NCBI GenBank assembly: GCA_031553765.1
Contig: JAVBKY010000003.1
Span: 372,001 to 436,000 of the forward strand
DNA: 64,000 bases
Source: JAITMY01 sp031553765
GTDB taxonomy: Bacteria; Bacteroidota; Bacteroidia; Bacteroidales; UBA932
Reading direction: 5' to 3'
The notes under the pieces were generated by a model. It was not told where the DNA came from and made no database searches. It saw nothing but the letters and a program-made list of their open reading frames with translations. Numbering within the stretch: position 1 is the first letter of the stretch; the number at the start of each line of letters is the position of its first letter. Both the position numbers and the translations under genes were made by a program. Of this stretch, positions 33,581-42,212 are shown piece by piece.

Positions 33581-36500
33581 TTACTTATTATACATTGCAT
33601 AAAAGGTTTTTAACTCGCTGAAAAATTTATCACTTAACTCTGCCTGATTATGCGCCTTGCAGGTGGTGGAGAGTGTTTGCAGGAAGTGCATATTCACCTC
33701 CTTTTCATAATCCAGCGTTTGCGAAATGCGCTTGGGCATACCAAATAGGTAAAGCAAATTTTTGCGCGTTTCATCATAAAAATTTTCCACCATAGCGTTG
33801 GCCTCTTCGGTTAACCCCGCAACGTAAAACGCCTCAATAAAGCGAATGTAAAATATATCATCGGGCTGCGAGCTGTTGAGGGAAAAGTTGCACGTAGGCA
33901 TGAACTCAACGCAGCGGTGCAGCAGCGTTGCCGCCTTTTCCTTTTCACCTTTTTCGCAAAGCGAAAGCGCGGTGCGGGTAAACATTTCGCGCAAGCGAAT
34001 AGAGCGAATCACACGGTCGGTATGCTCATCCATCAGCACATTGCAGTGGTCAATATTGCCGTAATGGTAGGTGTTCATCAAGCGGTCGTAAAGCGTATCG
34101 GGCTCAATTTTTCCTAATTCCAACGCATTATCGGCAGGTGTTTTTTCGGTAATTAAACGGTAGGTGAACCCCTCGTACTGCAGGTAATCGTTTAACCCAA
34201 AACCATCGCTACTTTCAAGCGTAGAAAAGTAAATGGGGCGCTTGCCAAGGTTGTTGGCAATAATATCAAGCATTGCCAAATCCGACTTCAAAATATGCTC
34301 TTTAGTTAGCGTAAGGTTAAGATTTTTCCCCTCTGCGGCAAGGGTAAAACGTTTACTTGGCAGATAGCTGTAGGTAACATTATTGCCCGCTCGCACTTTA
34401 GTTTGCGGGTCGGTGCTGGCCACAAAATCCAGCCCTTGTTGTAGAGAAATGGCCTCTGTAATTTTATCAAAAACGTACATATCTTCGTTCATTCCCAGCT
34501 CGTAGCAACGCGGTGGTAGGCTCATTTTTACAGCCGCTGATTCGTAGGCAGACACCCGCATTTGCTCAATGTACCAATCGGTGCCTAGCAAGCTGAGGTT
34601 AACAATACGCACATCGGTGCGAATACCCTCCACCTCCTGCACATACCACAGCGGGAAGGTATCGTTATCTCCGTAGGTAAATAGTATGGCATTGGGTTCG
34701 CACGACATGAGGTAGTTGTACGCCATATCGCGCGCTACGTAGCGATGCGAGCGATTGTGGTCATCCCAGTTTTGCACTGCCATCACGGTGGGGACAAGGA
34801 GAGTGCAGAGGGCAATGGATACAACGACTATGGCAACATTGAGTGGTGGCTGTCCTCCACTGGCGGAGGTGCCCGCAGGGCGGAGGTGGAAGTCATTTTG
34901 GGTACCGCTTCCTCCCCCGGCCTTCGGCCACCCCCTCCAAAGGAGGATAGCCCTCGCACCTTGTATTACCGCTAATGTTCCCAAGCCCACCCAAATACAA
35001 AATGCGTAAAATGAACCGGCATAGGCATAGTCACGCTCACGGGGTTGCAACGGCGTTTGATTGAGGTACATTACAATAGCAATTCCTGTAAGGAAAAACA
35101 GCAATCCTACTACCGTAAAATCTTTTTTGCTGCGCTTAAGCTGAAAAAACAAACCTGCTAACCCCAGCACCAACGGCAGCATGTAGTACTTGTTGCGCGC
35201 TTTGTTTTGCGCCAAGTAGGTCGGCAGATTTTTTTGCGGTCCCAGCATCGCATTGTCAAGTGGCGTAATTCCGCTAATCCAATTACCGTGCAGCACGCCG
35301 CCGTGACCTTGTATATCGTTCTGCCTTCCGGCAAAATTCCACATAAAGTAGCGCAGGTACATGTGCCCCAGCTGGTAGGTGAAAAAGTAGTGCAGGTTTT
35401 CGCCAAACGTAGGCATCATACGCGACTCCTGCTCACCTCGCCCGTTGCGCAAAATTACCTTTTTACCGTGCACGTTACCCCACTTTTGGTACTCCTCCAC
35501 GTGGCTCTGCTGCGTGCTATACATGCGCGGTAGCAGCATGGTATAGCGCTCGTCGTACACGTAGCTGATGCTGTTCACCACCTGCTCGTAACGGCCATTT
35601 TTCTTCACGTAGGTGGAGCCTTCAGCGTAATCCGTTATGGGTGTAGCGTAGTGCGCTCCCTTGAATAGCGGACGGTCGCCATACTGCTCACGGTTGAGGT
35701 ACGACTTGAGGCTAAACACATTGTCGGGGCTATTTTCATCGATAGGAGGATTGGCCGCGGAGCGAATAACCACTACGGCAAATGATGAGTAACCAACAAG
35801 AATTACCGCCAAGCACAGCAGCACGGTATTGGCAACTTTCTTTCCTTTTTTATAGGTAAACCAAATGCTCCACGCCACCACAACCACCAGCAGCACCATA
35901 AAAAACAGGGCACCACTATTGTATGGCAAGCCCATGGAATTGACAAACCACAGCTCAAACCAAGAGGCTACAACTACTACTCCGGGTATAATGCCGTAAA
36001 GAATTATCAGCAGAATAATGGCCGACAACGCAAGCGCTTTAAACGCGCCCCACCACGTGAACTTATACTTTTGAAAATAGTAAATCATGCCAATGGCGGG
36101 AATGGCAAGCAGGTTGAGCAAGTGCACGCCAACGCTCAACCCCATGAGGTAGGCAATGAGAATAATCCAGCGATTTTTCAACTTATCGTCAGGCTCTTCC
36201 TCCCACTTTAGCATAGCCCAAAACACCACTGCTGTAAACAACGACGACATGGCGTACACCTCACCCTCAACGGCCGAAAACCAAAATGTATCGCTGAACG
36301 TGTAAGCCATGGCACCTACGAATCCCGCGCCAAGTGTAGCTATTAGCGAAGCCGTATTTTCATTTTTGTTGTAAAAAATCTTGCGGGTAAAATGCGTGAT
36401 TGTCCAAAACAAAAACAGGATGGTGAAGGCGCTGCACAGGGCACTCATGGCGTTAATCATAGCTGCCACAAGGGTTACGTTGCCTAAGGCAAGTAGTGAA

Positions 36501-36688
36501 AATAGGCGCGAAATGAGCATAAACAGCGGTGCTCCGGGCGGATGCCCCACCTCCAGCTTATACGAGGTGGCAATAAATTCGCCGCAATCCCACAGGCTGG
36601 CAGTGGGCTCAATGGTACACAGGTACACCACCGCGGCAATGGCAAAAGACAGCCATCCCGCGAGGTTATTCCATTTTTTAAAAGTCAT
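33581..36688 (-). CDS. DUF2723 membrane protein, putative protein O-glycosyltransferase
   Basis: About 1035 residues from the ATG at 36688 (a GTG at 36697 is possible and overlaps the tolC-like stop). The N-terminal half is a DUF2723 domain with many membrane helices: TIEPTASLWDCGEFIATSYKLEVGHPPGAPLF (about 26-57) carries the D and E residues expected for GT-C glycosyltransferases; TMEM260 in animals is a homologue with O-mannosyltransferase activity. The C-terminal third is soluble, probably periplasmic helical repeats. Residues about 579-614 are encoded by a family K palindromic repeat inserted in frame between two helices. It is last in the export cluster. Activity is inference from the family. 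Confidence 0.88.
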   Translation of the reverse strand: MTFKKWNNLAGWLSFAIAAVVYLCTIEPTASLWDCGEFIATSYKLEVGHPPGAPLFMLISRLFSLLALGNVTLVAAMINAMSALCSAFTILFLFWTITHFTRKIFYNKNENTASLIATLGAGFVGAMAYTFSDTFWFSAVEGEVYAMSSLFTAVVFWAMLKWEEEPDDKLKNRWIILIAYLMGLSVGVHLLNLLAIPAIGMIYYFQKYKFTWWGAFKALALSAIILLIILYGIIPGVVVVASWFELWFVNSMGLPYNSGALFFMVLLVVVVAWSIWFTYKKGKKVANTVLLCLAVILVGYSSFAVVVIRSAANPPIDENSPDNVFSLKSYLNREQYGDRPLFKGAHYATPITDYAEGSTYVKKNGRYEQVVNSISYVYDERYTMLLPRMYSTQQSHVEEYQKWGNVHGKKVILRNGRGEQESRMMPTFGENLHYFFTYQLGHMYLRYFMWNFAGRQNDIQGHGGVLHGNWISGITPLDNAMLGPQKNLPTYLAQNKARNKYYMLPLVLGLAGLFFQLKRSKKDFTVVGLLFFLTGIAIVMYLNQTPLQPRERDYAYAGSFYAFCIWVGLGTLAVIQGARAILLWRGWPKAGGGSGTQNDFHLRPAGTSASGGQPPLNVAIVVVSIALCTLLVPTVMAVQNWDDHNRSHRYVARDMAYNYLMSCEPNAILFTYGDNDTFPLWYVQEVEGIRTDVRIVNLSLLGTDWYIEQMRVSAYESAAVKMSLPPRCYELGMNEDMYVFDKITEAISLQQGLDFVASTDPQTKVRAGNNVTYSYLPSKRFTLAAEGKNLNLTLTKEHILKSDLAMLDIIANNLGKRPIYFSTLESSDGFGLNDYLQYEGFTYRLITEKTPADNALELGKIEPDTLYDRLMNTYHYGNIDHCNVLMDEHTDRVIRSIRLREMFTRTALSLCEKGEKEKAATLLHRCVEFMPTCNFSLNSSQPDDIFYIRFIEAFYVAGLTEEANAMVENFYDETRKNLLYLFGMPKRISQTLDYEKEVNMHFLQTLSTTCKAHNQAELSDKFFSELKTFYAMYNK
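34848..34952. repeat. Family K palindromic element inside the DUF2723 coding sequence
   Basis: 105 bp, exactly 35 codons. Arms GGCTGTCCTCCACTGGCGGAGG and CCCCCTCC AAAGGAGGATAGCC, inner GGCGGAGGTGGAAGTCATTT. It aligns end to end with 29709-29811, including the outer CTATCC/GGATAG-type arms and the central GGAGGTGGAAGTCA. The encoded peptide is rich in Gly, Pro and Ser, unlike the flanking membrane helices. Confidence 0.85.
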
Positions 36689-36696
36689 TGCTGTCA

Positions 36697-38031
36697 CTAA
36701 AGTGTTATTGCTTTTCCTCGGTAAAAATCCAAAATTTTAACGGCAAAAATATAGTTGTACTTTGCCTGTACCTCCTCCGATTGGCTACGCGTAAGCAGGT
36801 TTTGCGCCTCGGTCATTTCGTACACGCTGGATTTCCCTGTCTTATACTTAGTATCGGCATAGCGAAACGATTCGCGCGCCGCCTCCACCGATTTTTGTGC
36901 CGCAGCGTAGTTCTTTTGTGCCGCAACAGCGTTGTGATACGCCTGCTGAATTTCCTTGTACAGCGTCTTCTTGGCATTTTCCAACACCAGCTGCTGATTG
37001 TTGATGTTCAACTGAGCCGAGCGCACGTTATTCTTCACCTGAAAGCGGTTAAATATGGGTATTTGCAGCGACAAGCCTAAGTACTCGCGCAGGTTGCTGT
37101 TCATTTGATCTGAGAAAGACGAATTGGGAAGTTGGCTGTTGGGTACGTAGTAGTAGCCATCCGAAACTCCCATGTTAAGGCTCAGCTGCGGCCAGTATCC
37201 ACCTTCAGCCAACTTCAGCATAAACTTACTCCCCTCCAGCTGCAACTCAGCCTCCCTAATCTGGGGTTTTACATTCAGCGCTTCAGCGTAAATTTCATTG
37301 GAAGGCGAAACCTCCTCCGCGGTTAACGTTGAGCTATCGGGTAGCACAGGTGTTTCCACATCAAAGCCGTTCAAGTCCTGCAGCTCCAGCAGCTGGCCAA
37401 GCGTAAGCAGCCCCAGCGCCACATCGTTATCGGCAGCTGTAACCTTAGCTTCGTCCGACGCCTGCTGTGATTTTATTTCGTACAATTGTGATAGGGGAAC
37501 GCGTCCGCTATTCACCATTATCTCGGTTTTATTTACATTATCAGCCGTGAGCTTTATCGTTTCTTCGCTTATTCTGAAAATCTCTTTGCGCAGCAAAACA
37601 TCCAAAAAAGCGCGCGCCACCGCAATAGAAATATTTTCCTTTGCGCGCTTAAGCGATTCCTCGGCTGCTTGCACACCGTACTCCTTGCTGCGGGTTTCAT
37701 TCTTTATTTTAAAACCCGAAAACAATGGCATACCCGACGATACGGAGAAGGAGGTATTGTACGACGCATCCTGATCAAGCAGCAAGCCGCTGGCTGTTTC
37801 GGAACGACCAAGGTTGACCGACTGCCCCACGCTGGCGTTGACGTTGGGCAACCAACTGTTTTTTGTGGTATGCAATTCTATTTGCTTAGAGTCGCGGTTC
37901 ACCTCCTGCATTTTTATGTCGAGGCTGTTGGCTATAGCATGTTTTATGCAGCGCTCCAACGTCCACGGTTGTGCCTTACACAACGTGCACAAAAAAAATG
38001 CAAGCGGAAGCGTAAAAAGTATTTTTTTCAT
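36697..38031 (-). CDS. TolC family outer-membrane efflux protein
   Basis: 444 residues from the ATG at 38031; signal peptide MKKILFTLPLAFFLCTLCKAQ. Two tandem OEP domains: long coiled-coil helices such as AKENISIAVARAFLDVLLRKEIFRISEETIKLTADNVNKTE (first) and NAKKTLYKEIQQAYHNAVAAQKNYAAAQKSVEAARESFRYADTKYKTGKSSVYEMTEAQNLL (second). Forms the outer-membrane channel for the upstream adaptor and MacB-like permeases. The open frame continues to 38127 through a family B remnant; that extension is spurious. The stop overlaps or abuts the DUF2723 start. Confidence 0.92.
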   Translation of the reverse strand: MKKILFTLPLAFFLCTLCKAQPWTLERCIKHAIANSLDIKMQEVNRDSKQIELHTTKNSWLPNVNASVGQSVNLGRSETASGLLLDQDASYNTSFSVSSGMPLFSGFKIKNETRSKEYGVQAAEESLKRAKENISIAVARAFLDVLLRKEIFRISEETIKLTADNVNKTEIMVNSGRVPLSQLYEIKSQQASDEAKVTAADNDVALGLLTLGQLLELQDLNGFDVETPVLPDSSTLTAEEVSPSNEIYAEALNVKPQIREAELQLEGSKFMLKLAEGGYWPQLSLNMGVSDGYYYVPNSQLPNSSFSDQMNSNLREYLGLSLQIPIFNRFQVKNNVRSAQLNINNQQLVLENAKKTLYKEIQQAYHNAVAAQKNYAAAQKSVEAARESFRYADTKYKTGKSSVYEMTEAQNLLTRSQSEEVQAKYNYIFAVKILDFYRGKAITL

Positions 38032-38060
38032 AAATAGTTTACAATAAATAATTCCCCAAC

Positions 38061-38100
38061 CCCACCGCACTCCTTCGACAAACTCAGGATGACAACGCAC
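38061..38100. repeat. One-arm remnant of a family B element
   Basis: CTCCTTCGACAAACTCAGGA followed by TGACAACGCAC matches the right arm of the copies at 12527-12614 and 55531-55618; no left arm is present. Confidence 0.5.
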
Positions 38101-38130
38101 GCATATACACCATTGCCTACTGTGCATTGT

Positions 38131-39237
38131 CTACTTCTTTTTGTCTATTTTTTGATTGCCCCTCACCTTATTCTCCTTGAGCAATCCCTCTTTTATCTCC
38201 ATATTTATACCATCCGAAAGACCAACTACCACGTTTTGCTTTTCAAACTTTTGCTCTGGAGTTTCCTCCTTCAGCAGCTGCACAAAAGCGCTATCGTTTT
38301 TAAACTCCACACAGTTTTCTGGAACGCTCAATACGCTGTCGGCACGGGCCAACACAATCTCGGCATTGGCGCTGTAACCCGCGCGCACTTTTACGCCTTC
38401 AGGTATTTTGGCGGCGGCCTTTATTTGAAACATAATGGCGCCATTTTCCTCTACACCTTTCGGGGCAATGTACTCCAACACCGCATCAAATTTTATATTC
38501 TCCAGCGCACCTATGGTTAGTACTATGTTCATACCCTCCTTCACCTTACCCACATCGGTTTCATCCACCTTGCCCTTAAAAATCATATCGTTCATATTAG
38601 CCACTGTGGCAATGGTGGTACCCTCATTCATGGTGTTGGCCATAATTACGGAGTTACCCACCTTCACCGGCACATCAAGTATCATGCCGCCAATGGTGGA
38701 GCGCACTTGCGTGGTGCTGTACGATGATGATTTTTTTGAAATACCGTCACGAATAATGCTAAGCCTATCCTTAGCTTGCGACAGCGATTCCTGCTGACGG
38801 GTTAGCTCCATCGCCGAGTTTTGGTATTCCTCCTTGGCAATAACACCTTGCTCAAACAGCTCCTTTTGTCGCTCGTACACTTCTTTCAAATGCTCGAGGG
38901 TAATCTCCTGCTGGCGCACGTTTGACTCGGCATCGCTCAGCTGCGACATTTCGGGAATAACCTTCACCAGCGCAATCACCTCTCCCTCCTTAATCTGCTG
39001 ACCTGCCTCCTTATACAACGCCGATATAATGCCATTGATTTGCGGCTTAATGTTTACTTCATCGCGTGGCTCCACGGTTCCCGTAGCTACGGTTTTGTTC
39101 TCAATGGTTCGCACCTTGGGCTCCACAAGTTCATACACCACCGGCTTGGGTTTTGACTTTCGGTATAAAAAAACAAAAGTACCTACGACCACCAGGGCCA
39201 GTAGCACCAGCAAAAAAATCCGGAATACTTTTTTCAT
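38131..39237 (-). CDS. Efflux periplasmic adaptor (HlyD/MacA family)
   Basis: 368 residues. N-terminal membrane anchor (FLLVLLALVVVGTFVFLY), then the lipoyl-like half-motifs around a coiled-coil hairpin (SQLSDAESNVRQQEITLEHLKEVYERQKELFEQGVIAKEEYQNSAMELTRQQESL, about 106-160) and beta-barrel/membrane-proximal domains. It links the inner-membrane permeases to the TolC-like channel. Position between permease and channel genes supports the role. The substrate of the pump is unknown; MacAB-like systems export peptides, lipids or antibiotics. Confidence 0.9.
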   Translation of the reverse strand: MKKVFRIFLLVLLALVVVGTFVFLYRKSKPKPVVYELVEPKVRTIENKTVATGTVEPRDEVNIKPQINGIISALYKEAGQQIKEGEVIALVKVIPEMSQLSDAESNVRQQEITLEHLKEVYERQKELFEQGVIAKEEYQNSAMELTRQQESLSQAKDRLSIIRDGISKKSSSYSTTQVRSTIGGMILDVPVKVGNSVIMANTMNEGTTIATVANMNDMIFKGKVDETDVGKVKEGMNIVLTIGALENIKFDAVLEYIAPKGVEENGAIMFQIKAAAKIPEGVKVRAGYSANAEIVLARADSVLSVPENCVEFKNDSAFVQLLKEETPEQKFEKQNVVVGLSDGINMEIKEGLLKENKVRGNQKIDKKK

Positions 39238-39286
39238 AAGAAATATATTTTATTGAAAATATTTACAGCACTCTTTTTCTAATTAC

Positions 39287-39515
39287 ATCTCCCGCAGGGA
39301 GTAAATTTTATTAACCGCGGGTGAGTTTTGCCGATTCCGCATCGCGGAAAGGCAAAACGTAACCCGTGGTATAGCCAAGCCATCTTAAAGCGCGCGGAGC
39401 AAGCATTCCCCCAGATATAAGTTGTTATCCCGCGCGCAAGAAGCGGTGCTTATCAGGTACCGTAGGTTACGCTTCGCTCACCTACGGTTATTCAAATTTA
39501 GTCCCTGCAGGACAT
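39287..39515. repeat. Structured inverted-repeat element, family E copy 2 (229 bp)
   Basis: Same ends as 16394-16596 (CCCGCAGGGAGTAAATTTTA; CAAATTTAGTCCCTGCAGG). The three inner hairpins recur: 39315-39322/39362-39369 (CCGCGGGT/ACCCGTGG), 39390-39397/39430-39437 (GCGCGCGG/CCGCGCGC), 39459-39467/39480-39488 (ACCGTAGGT/ACCTACGGT). The first loop contains extra nested stems (GTTTTGCC/GGCAAAAC) absent from copy 1. Confidence 0.85.
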
Positions 39516-39529
39516 AAGTTAAAAATAAA

Positions 39530-40798
39530 TTACTCTTCCCTTATCGCATCTATTGCCTTAATTTTCAACGCCCGCCAAGCTGGTATAACGCCCGCCAACA
39601 TGCCACACACGAGCAGCACTATGGTTGCCTGTATGGCTGCACCAAATTTAATACCGGGGTTCAAAAAAAACGTATTGGAACTTGGATTAGCGCTCAACAC
39701 AGAGTTGACAAGGTCGAGCAAAGCCACGCCCAACACCAGCCCCAAAAGTCCGGCCATGGCAGTAAGTACAAGGCTTTCGGTCATAATTTGTATCAGAATT
39801 TTTATAGGCTTGGCACCTAAAGCGCGCCGCACACCAATTTCGCGCGTGCGCTCACGTACTGTTACCAGCATGATGTTACTCACCCCCACAATACCAGCAA
39901 ACAGCGTACCCATGCCAACCATCCAAATAAGGGAGTTGATACCCAAGAACAGCACATCAAACATGTTGAACATTTTTTCGAGGTTGAAGCTGCCTATCGC
40001 CTGCTCATCGGTGGGGTCAATTTTGTTTTGTTGCCGCAAAATCATTTTTACCTCCGACTCTAAGTCTTCCATCTTTGCGTCTTTTTTAGCTGTAACAGCC
40101 AAAAAGTGGACTATGTCACCTTGGTTGTAAACCTGCTGAAACGTCGTAAACGGCACGATTACGGACTCCGACGAGCGTCCGCCAATATTCATTCCCGAAA
40201 CGCCCTCACAAACTCCTACCACTTGAAAATAGATACCTTTTACGCGCAGGTATTGACCAATAGGGCTAACTCCATTTTTAAACATTTCTTCGTACACGCG
40301 GGTGCCTATAACACACACCTTGCGCTTGTGCAAAATATCCACGTCGTTAATGAAGCGCCCCATGGTAAAACGCTGTGTTTCTACCTTAGCGTAGTCGGGG
40401 TACAGTCCGCGAACTTCGTAGGCACCGGCCCTATCGTTGTACACCACGTTACCCTCTGCACGCCCACCAAAAAGCATAGGCGAGATGTATTCGGCATTCT
40501 CGGAGTTTTGACGTATAGCAGCCAGATCGCGATTGTGCATGCTCCAGTAGCGCCCCTTGCGAAATCCCTTATACGGTTTCCCCGTTGGCTCCGGATAAAA
40601 GAATGCGGTATTGGTGGCAAAGCCTTCTGCGTTGCGCGACATACCATTCTTGAGGCCCTGCCCTGCCCCCAGCATAATAACCAGCATGAATATGCCCCAA
40701 AACACGCCAAAGCCCGTGAGTACGCTACGAGTTTTGTTGCGCGTAATGGTAACCCAAATTTCGTACCACTGGTCTATGTCAAAAATGTTGAGACGCAA
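39530..40798 (-). CDS. MacB-like ABC transporter permease (FtsX family), second
   Basis: 422 residues. One N-terminal helix (RSVLTGFGVFWGIFMLVIMLGAGQGL), a large periplasmic MacB_PCD domain (about 50-260), then three C-terminal helices of the FtsX core: IVGVSNIMLVTVRERTREIGVRRALGAKP is the hallmark loop. No ATPase domain is fused, unlike E. coli MacB. It is a paralogue of the permease at 40926; the pair probably forms a heterodimer powered by the ATPase at 42211. A family A repeat separates the two permease genes and a family E element follows. Confidence 0.9.
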   Translation of the reverse strand: MRLNIFDIDQWYEIWVTITRNKTRSVLTGFGVFWGIFMLVIMLGAGQGLKNGMSRNAEGFATNTAFFYPEPTGKPYKGFRKGRYWSMHNRDLAAIRQNSENAEYISPMLFGGRAEGNVVYNDRAGAYEVRGLYPDYAKVETQRFTMGRFINDVDILHKRKVCVIGTRVYEEMFKNGVSPIGQYLRVKGIYFQVVGVCEGVSGMNIGGRSSESVIVPFTTFQQVYNQGDIVHFLAVTAKKDAKMEDLESEVKMILRQQNKIDPTDEQAIGSFNLEKMFNMFDVLFLGINSLIWMVGMGTLFAGIVGVSNIMLVTVRERTREIGVRRALGAKPIKILIQIMTESLVLTAMAGLLGLVLGVALLDLVNSVLSANPSSNTFFLNPGIKFGAAIQATIVLLVCGMLAGVIPAWRALKIKAIDAIREE

Positions 40799-40823
40799 AA
40801 GAATTTATAATATATAATCGTTT

Positions 40824-40910
40824 GTTATTCTGAGCGAAGCGAAGAATCTCCGGTCGCACTATTTTCAGATTTCATCACAGCGTGAGATCCTTCGCTTCGC
40901 TCAGAATGAC
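40824..40910. repeat. Inverted-repeat element, family A copy 2
   Basis: Arms TTCTGAGCGAAGCGAAGAATCTC and GAGATCCTTCGCTTCGCTCAGAA around a 33-bp centre, between the two permease genes. Confidence 0.85.
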
Positions 40911-40925
40911 ATCCGCTAACTGATA

Positions 40926-42170
40926 CTACTCCGCCCTCATGGCCTCCACAGCCGTCACCTGTATGGCTTTTCGCGCAGGGAAGTAACCCGCCACCACACC
41001 TGCCACTATCAATACTCCTGTGGACATTAATGCTATATCCATGCTCACTGTGGGGTTTTTAAAAACAGGCATTTCACCGCCACCGGATGACTCCATGGCA
41101 AAGTTTACCAACTCCGAAATACCGATACCTGCCACCATACCTATATAACCAAACAGCGCGGTAATAAGTATCGACTCCAACAAAATAAGGCGAAGAATGG
41201 AAGCAGGGGTGGCACCAAGCGCCTTGCGTATGCCGAACTCCTTGGTGCGCTCGCGCACGGTAATGAGCATAATGTTACTCACGCCCACTACACCTGCCAT
41301 AAGCGTTCCTATGCCAATAATCCAAAGGAAAAGCGAAATACCGTTGAAGATGCCCATAGTTTGCAGGTAATTTTCCATTTGGTTGTAAATACCTATGGCT
41401 CGGCGATCATCGGGGCTCACGTTGTGCAACGCGGCAATTTTTTTACGCAGGTCGGTGGTAAAAACCTCGTTGGCGGCGCGAGTGTTAAGTCCGTCTATTG
41501 TAAACTTAACCGAGTTGACACCGTAGCCCTTGTTGAATAGCTGCTGCGCCGTGGTAAACGGCAGGTACATGGTATTATCGTTGCCCCAGTTGCTGTTGCG
41601 GGAGTACACCCCCACCACTTGAAACATAGCCCCGATTATTTTTACATACTGCCCAATGGGATTTTGCGATTTGAAAAGAACGGTTTTCACGCGCTCATTG
41701 ATAAGCACCACCTTGCGCTTTTCGAGCATGTCGGCGTCGTTAATAAAACGTCCTTCAAGCACGTTGAGGTCATCAATAGTTTGCGTGGCTGGGTAAATGC
41801 CACGCAGGTAGCAGCTGGAGGATTCGCCTCCAAATGAAGCCGTACTACCCCTGCCCACATCGGCAACCACATTTTCGGCACCGACCACACGCTTGCTTAC
41901 CAACTCCCTGTCCTTATTATCCAAACGAACGCTGCGCCCCTGCGGAATACCCTTATAGGGAATGGAAGTGCGGCCACCCCACACCTCAACGGTGTTAATA
42001 GCGCGGCCGGCAAAATTGCTCTTTACGCCGTTCTTTAATCCATTTCCGGCAGCCAGCAGAATAATAAGCATGAAAATTCCCCACGCTACCGAAAAGCCCG
42101 TGAGGAACGTTCGCAACTTATTTTTGCGAATGGTATTAAATATTTCCTGCCAAATGTCTAAATCGAACAC
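40926..42170 (-). CDS. MacB-like ABC transporter permease (FtsX family), first
   Basis: 414 residues with the same layout as its downstream paralogue: N-terminal helix (RTFLTGFSVAWGIFMLIILLAAGNGL), periplasmic MacB_PCD domain, and FtsX-type C-terminal helices with GVSNIMLITVRERTKEFGIRKALGATP. Starts 40 bp after the ATPase stop. Two half-permeases next to one ATPase suggest a heterodimeric exporter or mechanotransducer rather than two independent pumps. Confidence 0.9.
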   Translation of the reverse strand: MFDLDIWQEIFNTIRKNKLRTFLTGFSVAWGIFMLIILLAAGNGLKNGVKSNFAGRAINTVEVWGGRTSIPYKGIPQGRSVRLDNKDRELVSKRVVGAENVVADVGRGSTASFGGESSSCYLRGIYPATQTIDDLNVLEGRFINDADMLEKRKVVLINERVKTVLFKSQNPIGQYVKIIGAMFQVVGVYSRNSNWGNDNTMYLPFTTAQQLFNKGYGVNSVKFTIDGLNTRAANEVFTTDLRKKIAALHNVSPDDRRAIGIYNQMENYLQTMGIFNGISLFLWIIGIGTLMAGVVGVSNIMLITVRERTKEFGIRKALGATPASILRLILLESILITALFGYIGMVAGIGISELVNFAMESSGGGEMPVFKNPTVSMDIALMSTGVLIVAGVVAGYFPARKAIQVTAVEAMRAE

Positions 42171-42182
42171 CGCAATTTAATT

Positions 42183-42212
42183 AAGAATGAAGAATTAAAA
42201 ATTAAGAATTCT
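42183..42212. repeat. AAGAATTAAAAATTAAGAATT repeat
   Basis: Short AT-rich repeat, AAGAATGAAGAATTAAAAAT, in the gap between ATPase and permease genes; the same unit is at 7526-7556 and 49435-49455. Confidence 0.45.

Noticed and set aside
38032..38127. Upstream extension of the TolC-like frame
   Set aside because: Repeat DNA (family B remnant); the signal peptide begins at 38031.
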